A DNA stretch of 64,000 nucleotides from JBKEBQ01 sp047973225 (GCA_047973225.1 JBKEBQ010000023.1:3814-67813), one strand, 5' to 3'; shown: positions 1-9,108, counted from the first letter of the stretch. Numbers and translations: made by a program. Notes: generated by a model not told the origin, from the sequence alone.

Positions 1-477
1 ACCATCAAAACCATCTCCGTAATAATTTATATTGATATACATTTCTAATATCATATCTTTCGAATATTCACGCTCCAACCGCTTAGCGATGAAAGCTTCA
101 CTCACCTTACGAATACCATCATTGTCTTCAGCAAAATAAAACTGTTTTGCCAATTGTTGGCTAATCGTGCTACCACCTTGACTTCCTTGCTTTGAAATAT
201 TTACAACCACTGCACGGACAACACCAATGTAATCAATGCCATGATGGGAATAAAATCGTCGATCTTCAATCGCATATACCGCATCTACAAGATACGGATT
301 CATATCTTGTAGTTCTATATAATTTTTCTTCGCTTGTAAACTTTGCACCATTATGTCGAGTGGATTTGCATCCAACTGATCACGATATCCCAAATAACCA
401 AGACCAACAATACTAATGGCAACCATCAGCATCATGCAAAGAATAAATAACAACAAACGCTTACATAATTTTCTCAT
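1..477 (-). CDS. Peptidoglycan glycosyltransferase (GT51), N-terminal part, runs off the window edge
   Basis: The visible 159 codons encode a short basic N-terminus, one membrane segment (about residues 8-26) and the start of a GT51 transglycosylase domain, which polymerises lipid II into glycan strands outside the membrane. The family motifs are present: EDRRFYSHHG (motif 1, containing the catalytic Glu), GGSTISQQLAK (motif 2), and the ERxYSKDMILEMYIN...YYGDG region. The C-terminal part lies outside the window, so a monofunctional transglycosylase and a bifunctional class A penicillin-binding protein cannot be told apart. No ribosome binding site precedes the ATG. Instead an extended -10 box ends only 6 nt before it, so the mRNA may be leaderless. 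Confidence 0.9.
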   Translation of the reverse strand, partial: MRKLCKRLLLFILCMMLMVAISIVGLGYLGYRDQLDANPLDIMVQSLQAKKNYIELQDMNPYLVDAVYAIEDRRFYSHHGIDYIGVVRAVVVNISKQGSQGGSTISQQLAKQFYFAEDNDGIRKVSEAFIAKRLEREYSKDMILEMYININYYGDGFDG

Positions 478-483
478 ATATCT

Positions 484-492
484 ATTATATCA
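484..492 (-). promoter_or_regulatory. Extended -10 promoter for the GT51 gene
   Basis: On the minus strand this reads TGATATAAT, a perfect TGn-TATAAT extended -10. It ends 6 nt before the start codon, which puts the expected transcription start at or next to the ATG. No good -35 box is seen. Confidence 0.55.
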
Positions 493-550
493 CGTAATGA
501 AACGAAACGTTTGACCCATTTATGCAAGCAGATTTTAACATTCTTATCCC

Positions 551-583
551 TAAAAAAAAAGAAAAGCACAGTTTCCTGCACTT
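551..583 (-). terminator. Rho-independent terminator after yneF
   Basis: On the minus strand an approximately 7-bp stem (AGTGCAG / CTGTGCT, two G-U pairs) closes a GAAA tetraloop and is followed by TTTTC and a run of nine T. It starts immediately after the yneF stop codon. Confidence 0.75.
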
Positions 584-794
584 AACGATTTGCATTTACA
601 GATTTCATAATCTGTTTAATCTGTGATTCTGACGGTTTTCTACCCATTTGTAGAAACATTGCACGAATCATTTTTTCATTTATTGGTGGGTTTTCTTTCA
701 GTTCTTTTTCAAATTTTTTTCTTGTGAACCAAAAACCTGCAAACCCTCCAATCAGTAATCCCACTAGTAAACTAAAGATTCCCGTCCAATCCAT
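582..794 (-). CDS. yneF: UPF0154 small membrane protein, YneF-like
   Basis: This 70-residue protein has one N-terminal membrane helix (GIFSLLVGLLIGGFAGFWF) and a conserved tail with NPPINEKMIRAMFLQMGRKPSE, the hallmark of the UPF0154/YneF family of Firmicutes (about 72 residues, function unknown). The start chosen is the internal ATG at 794, because AAGGAGG lies 8 nt upstream of it. A start seven codons further upstream is open but has no ribosome binding site. It is a single gene followed directly by a terminator. Confidence 0.9.
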   Translation of the reverse strand: MDWTGIFSLLVGLLIGGFAGFWFTRKKFEKELKENPPINEKMIRAMFLQMGRKPSESQIKQIMKSVNANR

Positions 795-872
795 ACTGTA
801 AGCCTCCTTAACCAAGTATATTCATTATACAAATAATTATATTGCTTTTCAATAGTTTTCCTACATTATGCA

Positions 873-1439
873 TTATGTTTTCATGTGTTTCTTAATAATC
901 AAACCAATATATTGCGCTGCCAACTCAGGATCATCATTACAAACTACATATTTGTAATCACTAATTAACTTCATTTCATTTTCTGCTTTGGCCAAACGCT
1001 CTTGAATGATTTCTTCGGCTTCACTCTTACGTCCACGAATGCGGTTTTCCAATTCTTTCATCGTCGGTGAAATCATAAATATACTAATCGCATCGGGTAC
1101 TTTTTCACTTACCTGTTGTGCGCCCTGCACTTCAATTTCAAGTACTACATTTTTTCCCTCATTACGCAGTTTTTCAACTTGAGATAATGGTGTTCCATAA
1201 TAATTACCAACAAATTCTGCCCATTCCAACAAATCCCCTGCTTCAATTGCCTTCTCAAATTCTTGTTTACTCACAAATAAATAATCAATACCTTCTTTTT
1301 CGTTTTGTCGTGGCTGTCTTGTCGTCATGGAAATAGAATAGGTCAAGTGTAAAGATGCATCTTGCATAAAATACTCTCTGACCGTTCCTTTTCCAACCCC
1401 ACTAGGTCCACTGATGATAATAAGCAATCCTTTTTTCAT
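873..1439 (-). CDS. gmk: Guanylate kinase
   Basis: It phosphorylates GMP to GDP with ATP in nucleotide metabolism. The P-loop GPSGVGKGT lies near residues 11-18. The GMP-binding segment SISMTTRQPRQNEKEGIDYLFV, the EIEVQGAQQV strand and the lid RGRKSEAEEIIQERL follow. At 188 residues it is of normal family length. I prefer the ATG at 1439 over one four codons upstream because GGAGAA precedes it at proper distance. In Bacillus, gmk lies in the same neighbourhood as yloA (rqcH); here the two genes are divergent neighbours. Confidence 0.96.
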   Translation of the reverse strand: MKKGLLIIISGPSGVGKGTVREYFMQDASLHLTYSISMTTRQPRQNEKEGIDYLFVSKQEFEKAIEAGDLLEWAEFVGNYYGTPLSQVEKLRNEGKNVVLEIEVQGAQQVSEKVPDAISIFMISPTMKELENRIRGRKSEAEEIIQERLAKAENEMKLISDYKYVVCNDDPELAAQYIGLIIKKHMKT

Positions 1440-1463
1440 ATTGTTCTCCATCTAATGTGTATT

Positions 1464-1472
1464 ATTATAGCA
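1464..1472 (-). promoter_or_regulatory. Extended -10 promoter for gmk
   Basis: Minus-strand TGCTATAAT, a perfect extended -10, about 25 nt before the chosen gmk start. A convincing -35 is not seen. Confidence 0.55.
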
Positions 1473-1645
1473 TTTTCATTTCGATAAAGAAACCAGAAAC
1501 CCGAGATTTATTTGCCATTTTACATCTATATGAAGGACATCATGGCATATCACTCAAAGCAAAAAATATAAGACGAAATATTCAATACATGTCATACTTT
1601 ATCTTTACAACTTTGCGCTCACATCTCACAAGCACATGACAAGTA

Positions 1646-1654
1646 TGTTATAAT
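1646..1654 (+). promoter_or_regulatory. Extended -10 promoter for rqcH
   Basis: TGTTATAAT lies about 21 nt before the rqcH ATG, followed by GGAGAG as ribosome binding site. Confidence 0.55.
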
Positions 1655-1675
1655 AATTCATGAAATGGAGAGCGT

Positions 1676-3337
1676 ATGGCACTAGACGGAATATTATTAT
1701 ACAAAATACAACAAAACCTACAGACGGTAATACCTGCAAAGATCAACAAAATACAACAAATTTCAAATGATGAGATTCTTTTCATTTTACGAAATCAAGC
1801 ACATAATCAAAAACTTATGATATCGTGTCATAGCGTATACAATCGTATTCATATCACAACCAAAGATTATAAAAGTGTTGAACAACCCAACAATTTCGTG
1901 ATGTTACTACGCAAGTATATTGATCGTGCCATTATCATCGCCATTGAACAAATTGGATTGGATCGTATTTTAAAGTGTTCGATTGAAGTTAAAAACGAAT
2001 TGGGTGATTTTCATAACTATTATTTATATGTTGAATTGATGGGTAAATATGCAAACATCATTTTGGTAAATGACGAGCACAAAATTGTCGATGCACTAAA
2101 ACGTATTCCAGGTTTTGAAAATACCACTCGTACCATCCATCCAGGTGCCATCTATACATTGCCAACGCCACACGATAAACAAAATCCTTTTGAAAGTGAG
2201 GCATATGCAATTGCATCATCTTTTGTACAACAATTCCATGGTTTCTCTCCTTTATTAAGCAATGAGGTGCAGTATCGTTTATTGCATAAAGAATCGTTTT
2301 CTCACATTATGAAATCCATAAAAGAAAGCAATTCTATATATATAAGTGCATATAAAAACGATATTGCTTTTCATCTTTTGCCCTTAATGCACTTACAAAC
2401 TGCACAGCTAGAATTACCACTCAATCAAGCACTGGATTATCTTTTTTTTGATAAAGAAGAAAAAGTGCGTATCAAACAACAAAACGGAAATTTATATAAA
2501 ATCGTTCGTCAAGAACTTAAAAAGAACAAAAAGAAATTAATAAAGCTTGAACAGACTCTTGCCAATGCCAACAATTTGGATATGTATCGTTTATATGGGG
2601 ATCTTTTGTATGCATATCCACAGCACCATAACAAACATGAAAAAAGCATTGAGGTCATCAATTACGAAAATGATTCTCCTATCCAAATTCTACTCGATGA
2701 TAAACTTTCGATAAAACAAAACGCAAAAAAATATTATATTAAATACAACAAGAGTAAAACAGCACAAATCGAAGTTCAAAAACAAATCCAAACGACAACA
2801 CGAACCATTGCCTACTTTGAAAACATAGAAATACAATTGCATAACGCTAATTTGGAAGATGCAATGGAAATAAAAGATGAGTTAGCACAAAAAGGATATA
2901 TGCGTAAACGCGTTGAGCGAATTCGTAAAAAAAAGAAAAATCAAAAACCTCATTTTCTAAGTTTTGAAGTTGATGATGTTTGTATTTATGTAGGTAAAAA
3001 TAATCTTCAAAATGAATACATTACCTGGAATCAAGCAAATCGAGATGATACTTGGCTTCATGTGAAAGATATGCATGGTTCTCATGTCGTTATTACAAGT
3101 AAAACACCAAATGAGAAAATATTACGCATAGCTGCAATGCTTGCAGCCTACTACTCACAAGCAAGACAATCCAGTAGTGTCCCTGTTAACTATTGTTTGA
3201 TTCGCCAAGTACGCCGTCCTAATAGTGCTAGTATGGGATTTGTCACTTTAACCAACTACAAAACGATTTATATAGATCCTAGTGAAGCGACGATTCATGA
3301 GATCTTTATAGCCTATGCCATTACACCACAAACATAA
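1676..3337 (+). CDS. rqcH: Ribosome quality control protein RqcH (NFACT family; formerly fibronectin-binding protein A-like)
   Basis: This 553-residue NFACT protein matches Bacillus YloA/RqcH, which binds stalled 50S-peptidyl-tRNA complexes and directs alanine tailing of the stuck nascent chain for degradation. Visible features are the NFACT-N start MALDGILLYKI, the functional Asp-Arg pair at residues 96-97 (LDRIL), a central lysine-rich coiled coil (about residues 275-425), and the C-terminal NFACT-R domain with WLHVKDMHGSHVVI and RRPNSASMGFV. Ribosome binding site GGAGAG precedes the ATG. It is a single gene with its own promoter and terminator, divergent from gmk. The old fibronectin-binding label describes a secondary property. 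Confidence 0.93.
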   Translation: MALDGILLYKIQQNLQTVIPAKINKIQQISNDEILFILRNQAHNQKLMISCHSVYNRIHITTKDYKSVEQPNNFVMLLRKYIDRAIIIAIEQIGLDRILKCSIEVKNELGDFHNYYLYVELMGKYANIILVNDEHKIVDALKRIPGFENTTRTIHPGAIYTLPTPHDKQNPFESEAYAIASSFVQQFHGFSPLLSNEVQYRLLHKESFSHIMKSIKESNSIYISAYKNDIAFHLLPLMHLQTAQLELPLNQALDYLFFDKEEKVRIKQQNGNLYKIVRQELKKNKKKLIKLEQTLANANNLDMYRLYGDLLYAYPQHHNKHEKSIEVINYENDSPIQILLDDKLSIKQNAKKYYIKYNKSKTAQIEVQKQIQTTTRTIAYFENIEIQLHNANLEDAMEIKDELAQKGYMRKRVERIRKKKKNQKPHFLSFEVDDVCIYVGKNNLQNEYITWNQANRDDTWLHVKDMHGSHVVITSKTPNEKILRIAAMLAAYYSQARQSSSVPVNYCLIRQVRRPNSASMGFVTLTNYKTIYIDPSEATIHEIFIAYAITPQT

Positions 3338-3656
3338 CGAAAAGATATTTATTTAACTTGCATGACATATGATCTATTGTCTAAAAAAGTAGTTATTCAT
3401 GATAACTACTTTTTTTGAGTATTACATTTCAATGTAGGAGGTTGCTTCCATTAAAATAACTTATGGTTTCAAATATGCTTGCATACATTTTTCATAAACT
3501 TTTTTATACGCAAATCTCCAAATTACTTTCTTTAAGATAATTAAATTATCCTAGTCATTTTCTTCTTACCCTTTTTTGCATTTTTAAATTGCATCGTCCA
3601 ATACACCATTTCAACAAAAACTATTATTCTTCACTGTTTTCATCTTATCTCTTTTT
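3338..3656. other. Intergenic region between convergent rqcH and ppaC
   Basis: It holds the rqcH terminator at 3383-3416. I see no supported gene in the rest; the short frames here lack ribosome binding sites and family features. Confidence 0.6.
3383..3416 (+). terminator. Terminator of rqcH (symmetric, may act both ways)
   Basis: A perfect 14-bp inverted repeat (AAAAAAGTAGTTAT / ATAACTACTTTTTT) with a 5-nt loop ends in a T run. The A-run on the other side would also let it act on minus-strand transcripts. Confidence 0.85.
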
Positions 3657-5261
3657 CTATTTGATAAGCTGTGCAACTTTGGGAATAATTTGTTTTTTTC
3701 GTGAAACAAGACCATTTTCATATGACTGTAATTGTTTGAATTCACTATCCAATAAGAGCGAAGACTTCCCCGTATAAATAAACTTACTACCTTTTCCTTC
3801 CACATCAGAAAATGCCATCATTAGTATGTCATATTTTAACACCTCATTTTCTTGCATGAGAAATGCAAGAAAATCATCTTCAATATTTTCAATCGTTGAC
3901 ATATCATAAATATACGCTTGCCCAATCGCAATTTGTTTTCCAGAGATATCATATTCTTTAAAATCTGTATATAAAATATCACGATTTGACTTACCTTCAA
4001 CTTTGGCACTTGCTTGAAACATTTCCTTTGCCAATAACTTCAAATCATAACCATACAACATTGCCAACTCATTCGCAACATTAATATCTTTTTGTGTGCA
4101 TGTTGGTGAATTAAAATTCATTGTATCTGAAATAATCGCACAACACATCAAACCAGCGATTGCTTTAGGAGGTGTTTGTTTATGCTCATGATACATTTGG
4201 GCAACGATCGTACACGTACTTCCCACCGTTTGTGAGCGAAAAATAATTGGCTGATTCGTTTCAATATCACCAATACGATGATGATCGACAATTTCCAAAA
4301 TATCTCCATACTCAATATCATCAATCGTTTGGCTGCGTTCATTATGATCCATTAAAATTATTTTTTTGCGATTGTATTTTAATACATGAAAACGTCCCAT
4401 CGAACCAATTAAGAAATTGTTCATGAATACAGGATAATTTCGATACCTTGTTTTCAACATTTCTTTAGCTGCATCTTCCACATATTCATTACCATTAAAT
4501 CGTTGAATATTATCTGCACTTGACATCACCAACCCTACGGGGATGCTTCGATAAATCATTTGTAGAATTTTCATAATATTATATTGTGTTTTAATTAAGG
4601 TAACACCCAAAGCCATTGCTCGATCAATCACTTTATCACTTGGGATATATGCTTCCGCAATCGCAATTACGGCACAACCTTTTTCCATACACGCAAGCAT
4701 AATTTCTTCATTATCCCCCAATGCCATAATATTGCCCTTCAAATCACGTCGCATCAGCTTCTTATCGGCAATCCGCACGAATCCACTGCGTGCTAGATTC
4801 CCTTCGTAGATGAAATCACCTTTTAAACACTGGACCAAATTTAATAATGGTGTATCTTTCAATAAATCTTTGGTGATGTTCAAATCTTGCATTTGTATCT
4901 TTGAAATATCCGATAACGTCACCAGACCAATCAAGTTTTTTTGTTCATCCACAACATAAACGGTATGCGTATTGTATTCCAAACACAAATCCCATACACG
5001 ACGTAATGTTGTATTTGCTTCTACTTGAACAGCCGTATCCAAATCAATTTCACGCAACGATGCCTTGGCACTTGTCAATAAATCAGGTACTTCAACATCG
5101 AATTTATCCAAAATGAATTGTGTTTCTAAATTGATTTTTCCCAAACGACTTGCCTTTGCATGAATGCCCAATTCATTTTTCAGATGTGCATAAGCAATCG
5201 ATGAACAAATGGAATCACTATCTGGGTTTTTGTGCCCTGTAATATAAATAATATCTCTCAT
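3657..5261 (-). CDS. ppaC: Manganese-dependent inorganic pyrophosphatase with CBS-DRTGG-CBS regulatory insert
   Basis: Family II pyrophosphatase, which hydrolyses PPi to 2 Pi in the cytoplasm. The N-terminal DHH part carries GHKNPDSDS, the later part EIVDHHRIGD, and the C-terminal DHHA2 domain ends with the substrate-binding SRKKQIIP. At 534 residues it is much longer than the plain enzyme (about 310) because an insert of roughly residues 70-300 contains two CBS domains (TVYVVDEQKNLIGLVTLSDI; YPVFMNNFLIGSMGRFHVL) around a DRTGG-like domain. In characterised CBS-pyrophosphatases such inserts bind adenine nucleotides, and the DRTGG-containing type binds diadenosine polyphosphates. Its ATG directly follows the cysE stop codon, so the two genes are co-transcribed. 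Confidence 0.93.
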   Translation of the reverse strand: MRDIIYITGHKNPDSDSICSSIAYAHLKNELGIHAKASRLGKINLETQFILDKFDVEVPDLLTSAKASLREIDLDTAVQVEANTTLRRVWDLCLEYNTHTVYVVDEQKNLIGLVTLSDISKIQMQDLNITKDLLKDTPLLNLVQCLKGDFIYEGNLARSGFVRIADKKLMRRDLKGNIMALGDNEEIMLACMEKGCAVIAIAEAYIPSDKVIDRAMALGVTLIKTQYNIMKILQMIYRSIPVGLVMSSADNIQRFNGNEYVEDAAKEMLKTRYRNYPVFMNNFLIGSMGRFHVLKYNRKKIILMDHNERSQTIDDIEYGDILEIVDHHRIGDIETNQPIIFRSQTVGSTCTIVAQMYHEHKQTPPKAIAGLMCCAIISDTMNFNSPTCTQKDINVANELAMLYGYDLKLLAKEMFQASAKVEGKSNRDILYTDFKEYDISGKQIAIGQAYIYDMSTIENIEDDFLAFLMQENEVLKYDILMMAFSDVEGKGSKFIYTGKSSLLLDSEFKQLQSYENGLVSRKKQIIPKVAQLIK

Positions 5262-5783
5262 CTAGTCCCCCTTTTTTGAAACCGTTTTGGCTGGTATTCC
5301 CACCACACTTGTATTTTCTTCAACATCCACTAAAACAACAGCATTTGCGCCAACTTTGGCATTTTTTTTAATAGTGATATCACCCAACACTTTGGCACCA
5401 GCGCCGATTAATACATAATCTTCAAGGGTTGGATGACGCTTACATATAGCTTTTCCTGTTCCTCCCAAAGTAACACCATGATAAATAATACAATAATCAC
5501 CAATAACAGCCGTTTCACCAATAACAACTCCCGTTCCATGATCAATAAATAATGCTTTTCCTATGGTTGCACCTGGGTGAATCTCAATTCCTACCCAATT
5601 TCTTGCAAAATTAGAAACAAAACATGCTAGAAAAAATAAATGTAATTTATACAGCTGATGAGCAATTCGATAAAAAAATAATGCTCTCATATGTGGATAT
5701 AATAATAATACTTGTAGAAATGATCTCGCAGATGGATCATTTTTTCTAGTATGCTTCACGTTTTGACGAATACCCTTAAACAT
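5262..5783 (-). CDS. cysE: Serine O-acetyltransferase
   Basis: It makes O-acetylserine from serine and acetyl-CoA, the first step of cysteine synthesis. The left-handed beta-helix hexapeptide repeats run from about residue 65 to the end (IHPGATIGKALFIDHGTGVV, IYHGVTLGGTG, HPTLEDYVLIGAGAKVLG). The catalytic His-Asp region is FIDHGTG. At 173 residues it is a short Firmicute-type CysE with a reduced N-terminal domain. GAGGAG is the ribosome binding site. It is the first gene of a two-gene operon with ppaC, and the stop codon touches the ppaC start. Confidence 0.93.
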   Translation of the reverse strand: MFKGIRQNVKHTRKNDPSARSFLQVLLLYPHMRALFFYRIAHQLYKLHLFFLACFVSNFARNWVGIEIHPGATIGKALFIDHGTGVVIGETAVIGDYCIIYHGVTLGGTGKAICKRHPTLEDYVLIGAGAKVLGDITIKKNAKVGANAVVLVDVEENTSVVGIPAKTVSKKGD

Positions 5784-6152
5784 AATATTTGCTCCTCAAC
5801 AATATCAATCTCTTTATAACACTTTAACATTATGCCATAAAAGCAATAAAAAAGGTAGTTATAAACAATAATTATCCTGATTCCTTTTATCAACATAGTC
5901 GCTTTTAAATTCATTTTTGTGTCTCAATGTACGTGGAAAACGTCAGTTAAAACTGATCCTTACGTCTTAACGATCCTTTTTATATTTTTACAAGTATATG
6001 AAAGCATGATCGGATTTAAACCCTTTCTTTAGAAGCAGTTGGATAAACAACATTGCGATAAGATAATAAACATGAATCCATTCTGATGTATTTTCAATAT
6101 TTTTGAATATGGGTTGGGGGTGTGGATAAAAACTTGGACCAATATAATTTGT
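5784..6152. other. Intergenic region upstream of cysE
   Basis: It holds the cysE leader, with a minus-strand TGGCATAAT box about 50 nt before the gene, and otherwise AT-rich non-coding DNA up to the IS3 fragment. A stretch near 5935-5960 (GGAAAACGTCAGTTAAAACTG) resembles the hairpin at 6470-6499 on the other side of the IS fragment. No T-box or other riboswitch was recognised. Confidence 0.5.
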
Positions 6153-6431
6153 TTATACTAATCCTAGACTTTGCCTATATTCCATTGGTCTTCTATAGTT
6201 TAACGATTCTTTGATTCTACTATTGTTATACCAAGTAATGTAATTATTAATGATTTCTATAAAGTCTTCAATGCTTATATTTTTATAACCATTGCTATAA
6301 AACATCTCATTTTTCATTCTTCCGAAAAATCCTTCACATGCGGCGTTATCTGATGAACAACCTTTTTTAGACATGCTCCTTATAAAACCGTATTTTTCCA
6401 TTCTTTCTACCCTAATGTTTACACAAACCAC
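6153..6431 (-). pseudogene. IS3-family transposase (OrfB) C-terminal fragment
   Basis: The 92 codons encode only the end of an IS3/IS150-type integrase-core transposase: SMSKKGCSSDNAACEGFFGRMKNEMFY, ITWYNNSRIKESLNYRRPMEYRQSLGLV, including the last Glu of the DDE triad. The first two thirds of the protein and the OrfA gene are missing, and nothing recognisable precedes residue 8. It is an inactive remnant between cysE and clpB. Confidence 0.85.
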
Positions 6432-6469
6432 TATATACTATTCCTTTTTTAGAAACTTTAGCGATCAGC

Positions 6470-6505
6470 AGAAAACGCCAGTTAAAATTGGCGTTTTCTA
6501 CATAT
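6470..6505. terminator. Hairpin downstream of clpB
   Basis: A perfect 11-bp inverted repeat (AGAAAACGCCA / TGGCGTTTTCT) with an 8-nt loop lies directly after the clpB stop. The T run is on the plus-strand side, so classical termination would act rightwards. For clpB itself it may act as a 3' stabilising hairpin or a weak terminator. Confidence 0.55.
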
Positions 6506-6508
6506 TTT

Positions 6509-9064
6509 TTATTTTTTTACATGCACTTGAAAACCATTGTCATAAACAAGCTCTAAAACATCTTCTTTATCAATTCCTAGCTCCAGCATCCGCTTCGCAA
6601 GTAGCGTTTCAATATGCCTTTGTATATAGCGCTTCATTGGTCGTGCACCGAAAACAGGATCGACACCTTCGCTGGCAATCGCCTGATAAACACTAGAATC
6701 AACTTCTAAAACAATATCTCGATCTGCCAAACGTGATTGCAATTCTTTTATAAACTTATGTGCAATTGCTTCTAAAACGGTATCATTCAAAGCATTGAAG
6801 ACCACAATTTCATCAATTCGATTGATGAATTCCGGTTTGAAGAAACGTTTTACTTCGCTCATATAATTACTTTCCATTTCACTATGATTTGCATTGTGGT
6901 CAAACGCAAACTGACTTCCCAAATTGCTTGTCAAAATGATAATAGTATTTTTGAAGTCTATTGTTGTCCCTTTAGCATCGGTAATACGCCCATCATCTAA
7001 TATTTGAAGCAAAACATTAAAAACATCAGGATGCGCTTTTTCTACTTCGTCAAACAATACAATAGAATAAGGATTTCTTCTCACTGCTTCGCTAAGCTGT
7101 CCCCCTTCGTCATATCCTACATATCCTGGAGGTGCACCAATCAACCGTGACACGGAATGTTTCTCCATATATTCGCTCATATCAATGCGAATAATATGTT
7201 GTGTAGAATCAAACAATTGTTCTGCCAATGCTCTTGCAACTTCCGTTTTACCAACACCCGTTGGACCAAGGAATAGGAAACTACCAATAGGTCGATTCTC
7301 ATCTTGAATTTGCGCTTTACTTCGTAAGATCGCATCACTCACTAAATCTAATGCATGATCTTGCCCAATGACACGGTTTGCTAATGACTGTTTTAGTGTC
7401 AATAACTTTTGTCGTTCACCCGCAACCAAACGACTCACTTCAACCCCACTCCATTTGGAAACGATGGAAGCAATTTCCTCTTCACTCACGACTTCAGAAA
7501 TAAGCGAATGCTCCTTTGAACGATTGGATTCTACTTCAATTTTCTTTTCCAGATTTGGAATCGTTTCATATTGTAGTTTTGCGGCAACTTCATATCGAGC
7601 ATCTTTTTGTGCGCTTTCCAAATCCAATTTTGCCTTCTCTAACAACACTTTTGATTTTTTCACTTCTTCAATAACAGCCTTTTCATCACTCCAAATCGTA
7701 TACAACTCATCTTTTTTCGCTTTTAGCTTTTGCAATTCTTCGTGAATATTCTGTAGACGCTGTCGCGCCTTTTTATCTTCCTCACTTTTCAATGCTGTTT
7801 CTTCAATTTCTAGCTGCATTATTTTACGCAATAACTCATCGATTTCTTCGGGAAGCGAATCCATTTCTACGCGCAAATGGGCACAAGCTTCATCAATTAA
7901 ATCAATGGCCTTATCAGGTAAAAAGCGATCCGTGATATATCGATTGGATAATACTGCACTAGAAATGATTGCTTCATCAAGGATTTTTACACCGTGATAT
8001 GACTCAAATCGTTCTTTTAGCCCACGCAAAATTGCAATCGTATCTTCAACTGTTGGTTCTTGCACTTGAACTTTTTGAAATCGGCGTTCTAACGCCGCAT
8101 CTTTTTCAATGTATTTTCGATATTCCGCAAAAGTTGTTGCACCAATACAGCGCAATTCGCCTCTTGCCAACATTGGCTTTAATAAATTGGCAGCATCCAT
8201 ACTACCTTCCGTTTTTCCTGCACCTACTAAATTGTGAATTTCATCAATAAAAAGAATAATTTCACCTTGCGCATTTTGTACTTCCTCAAGCACTGCTTTT
8301 AATCTCTCTTCAAATTCTCCGCGGTACTTAGCACCTGCAATCAGGGCGCCCATATCTAATTCGATCAAGCGTTTTTCCTGCAGACTTGATGGCACATCAC
8401 CCTTCATAATACGCCATGCAATACCTTCCACAATTGCTGTTTTTCCGACTCCTGGTTCCCCAATGAGGACAGGATTATTTTTGGTTTTACGAGAAAGAAT
8501 TTGAATAACACGACGAATTTCATCATCTCGACCGATCACAGGATCAATCTTTCCTTGCTTTACATCTTCAACAAGATTGCGACCGTACTTTTCTAAAGCT
8601 TCAATTGAATTTTCTGCTGTTTGTGTATCCATTTTTTTACCTCCTCTACGTTTCAATTCCTCATCATAACAAACCGCTTCCTGCAAAGCGAATTGTTTCA
8701 CTAACATTTTTGAAATATAAGATTTGTTAAACATCAGCGCCAACCACATTGATGCGCATCCAACATAGGCTTCATCGTGCTTATTGCTCCATGTAAGCGC
8801 CTTGTCATATGTCTTTAAAACAACGGACGATAAGCTAGGCTCCCCTTCACTTTTAGCAATATTTTTAAGTTCTTCTTCAATCAGCGTTATTGCATCTTGT
8901 TTATCAATGTGAAGTCTTTTAAATAAACCCTCTAATACTTCACTTTCAAATAGTACTTTTAAGATATGAATCGTATCTAGACTTGTGTGTGAATAACCAC
9001 GACATATCTCAAGTGCCTTCATAAATACTTTTTGAAGGTTTTCTGACATTTTTTCAAAGTTCAT
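6509..9064 (-). CDS. clpB: ATP-dependent disaggregase ClpB
   Basis: Hexameric AAA+ chaperone that, with DnaK, threads and refolds aggregated proteins. In order: Clp N domain (residues 1-140), first AAA+ domain with Walker A GEPGVGKT near residue 203 and Walker B LFIDEIHNLVG, a long middle coiled-coil domain (about 395-520), second AAA+ domain with Walker A GPTGVGKT near 600 and Walker B IVLFDEVEKAHPDV, then the D2-small domain. The long M-domain separates ClpB from ClpC. The length of 851 is normal. AAGGAG precedes the ATG. The promoter is flanked by two CIRCE operators, so HrcA control is expected. It is transcribed alone. Confidence 0.97.
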   Translation of the reverse strand: MNFEKMSENLQKVFMKALEICRGYSHTSLDTIHILKVLFESEVLEGLFKRLHIDKQDAITLIEEELKNIAKSEGEPSLSSVVLKTYDKALTWSNKHDEAYVGCASMWLALMFNKSYISKMLVKQFALQEAVCYDEELKRRGGKKMDTQTAENSIEALEKYGRNLVEDVKQGKIDPVIGRDDEIRRVIQILSRKTKNNPVLIGEPGVGKTAIVEGIAWRIMKGDVPSSLQEKRLIELDMGALIAGAKYRGEFEERLKAVLEEVQNAQGEIILFIDEIHNLVGAGKTEGSMDAANLLKPMLARGELRCIGATTFAEYRKYIEKDAALERRFQKVQVQEPTVEDTIAILRGLKERFESYHGVKILDEAIISSAVLSNRYITDRFLPDKAIDLIDEACAHLRVEMDSLPEEIDELLRKIMQLEIEETALKSEEDKKARQRLQNIHEELQKLKAKKDELYTIWSDEKAVIEEVKKSKVLLEKAKLDLESAQKDARYEVAAKLQYETIPNLEKKIEVESNRSKEHSLISEVVSEEEIASIVSKWSGVEVSRLVAGERQKLLTLKQSLANRVIGQDHALDLVSDAILRSKAQIQDENRPIGSFLFLGPTGVGKTEVARALAEQLFDSTQHIIRIDMSEYMEKHSVSRLIGAPPGYVGYDEGGQLSEAVRRNPYSIVLFDEVEKAHPDVFNVLLQILDDGRITDAKGTTIDFKNTIIILTSNLGSQFAFDHNANHSEMESNYMSEVKRFFKPEFINRIDEIVVFNALNDTVLEAIAHKFIKELQSRLADRDIVLEVDSSVYQAIASEGVDPVFGARPMKRYIQRHIETLLAKRMLELGIDKEDVLELVYDNGFQVHVKK

Positions 9065-9077
9065 ACCATCACTCCTT

Positions 9078-9104
9078 TAGCACTCTGATCATTCAAGTGC
9101 TAAC
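9078..9104 (-). promoter_or_regulatory. CIRCE operator 1 (HrcA binding site)
   Basis: TTAGCACTC-N9-AAGTGCTAA matches the CIRCE consensus TTAGCACTC-N9-GAGTGCTAA with one mismatch. It lies in the clpB leader, between the -10 box and the ribosome binding site. Confidence 0.92.
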
Positions 9105-9108
9105 ATAA

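Noticed and set aside
192..416. 74-codon plus-strand frame
   Set aside because: It lies opposite the GT51 gene, has no ribosome binding site and low-complexity content.
5784..5880. Possible cysteine T-box before cysE
   Set aside because: The leader is short and no T-box sequence or terminator/antiterminator pair is visible.
7368..7745. 125-codon plus-strand frame inside clpB
   Set aside because: Antisense shadow of the ClpB middle domain; Ser/Phe-rich composition is typical for such shadows.
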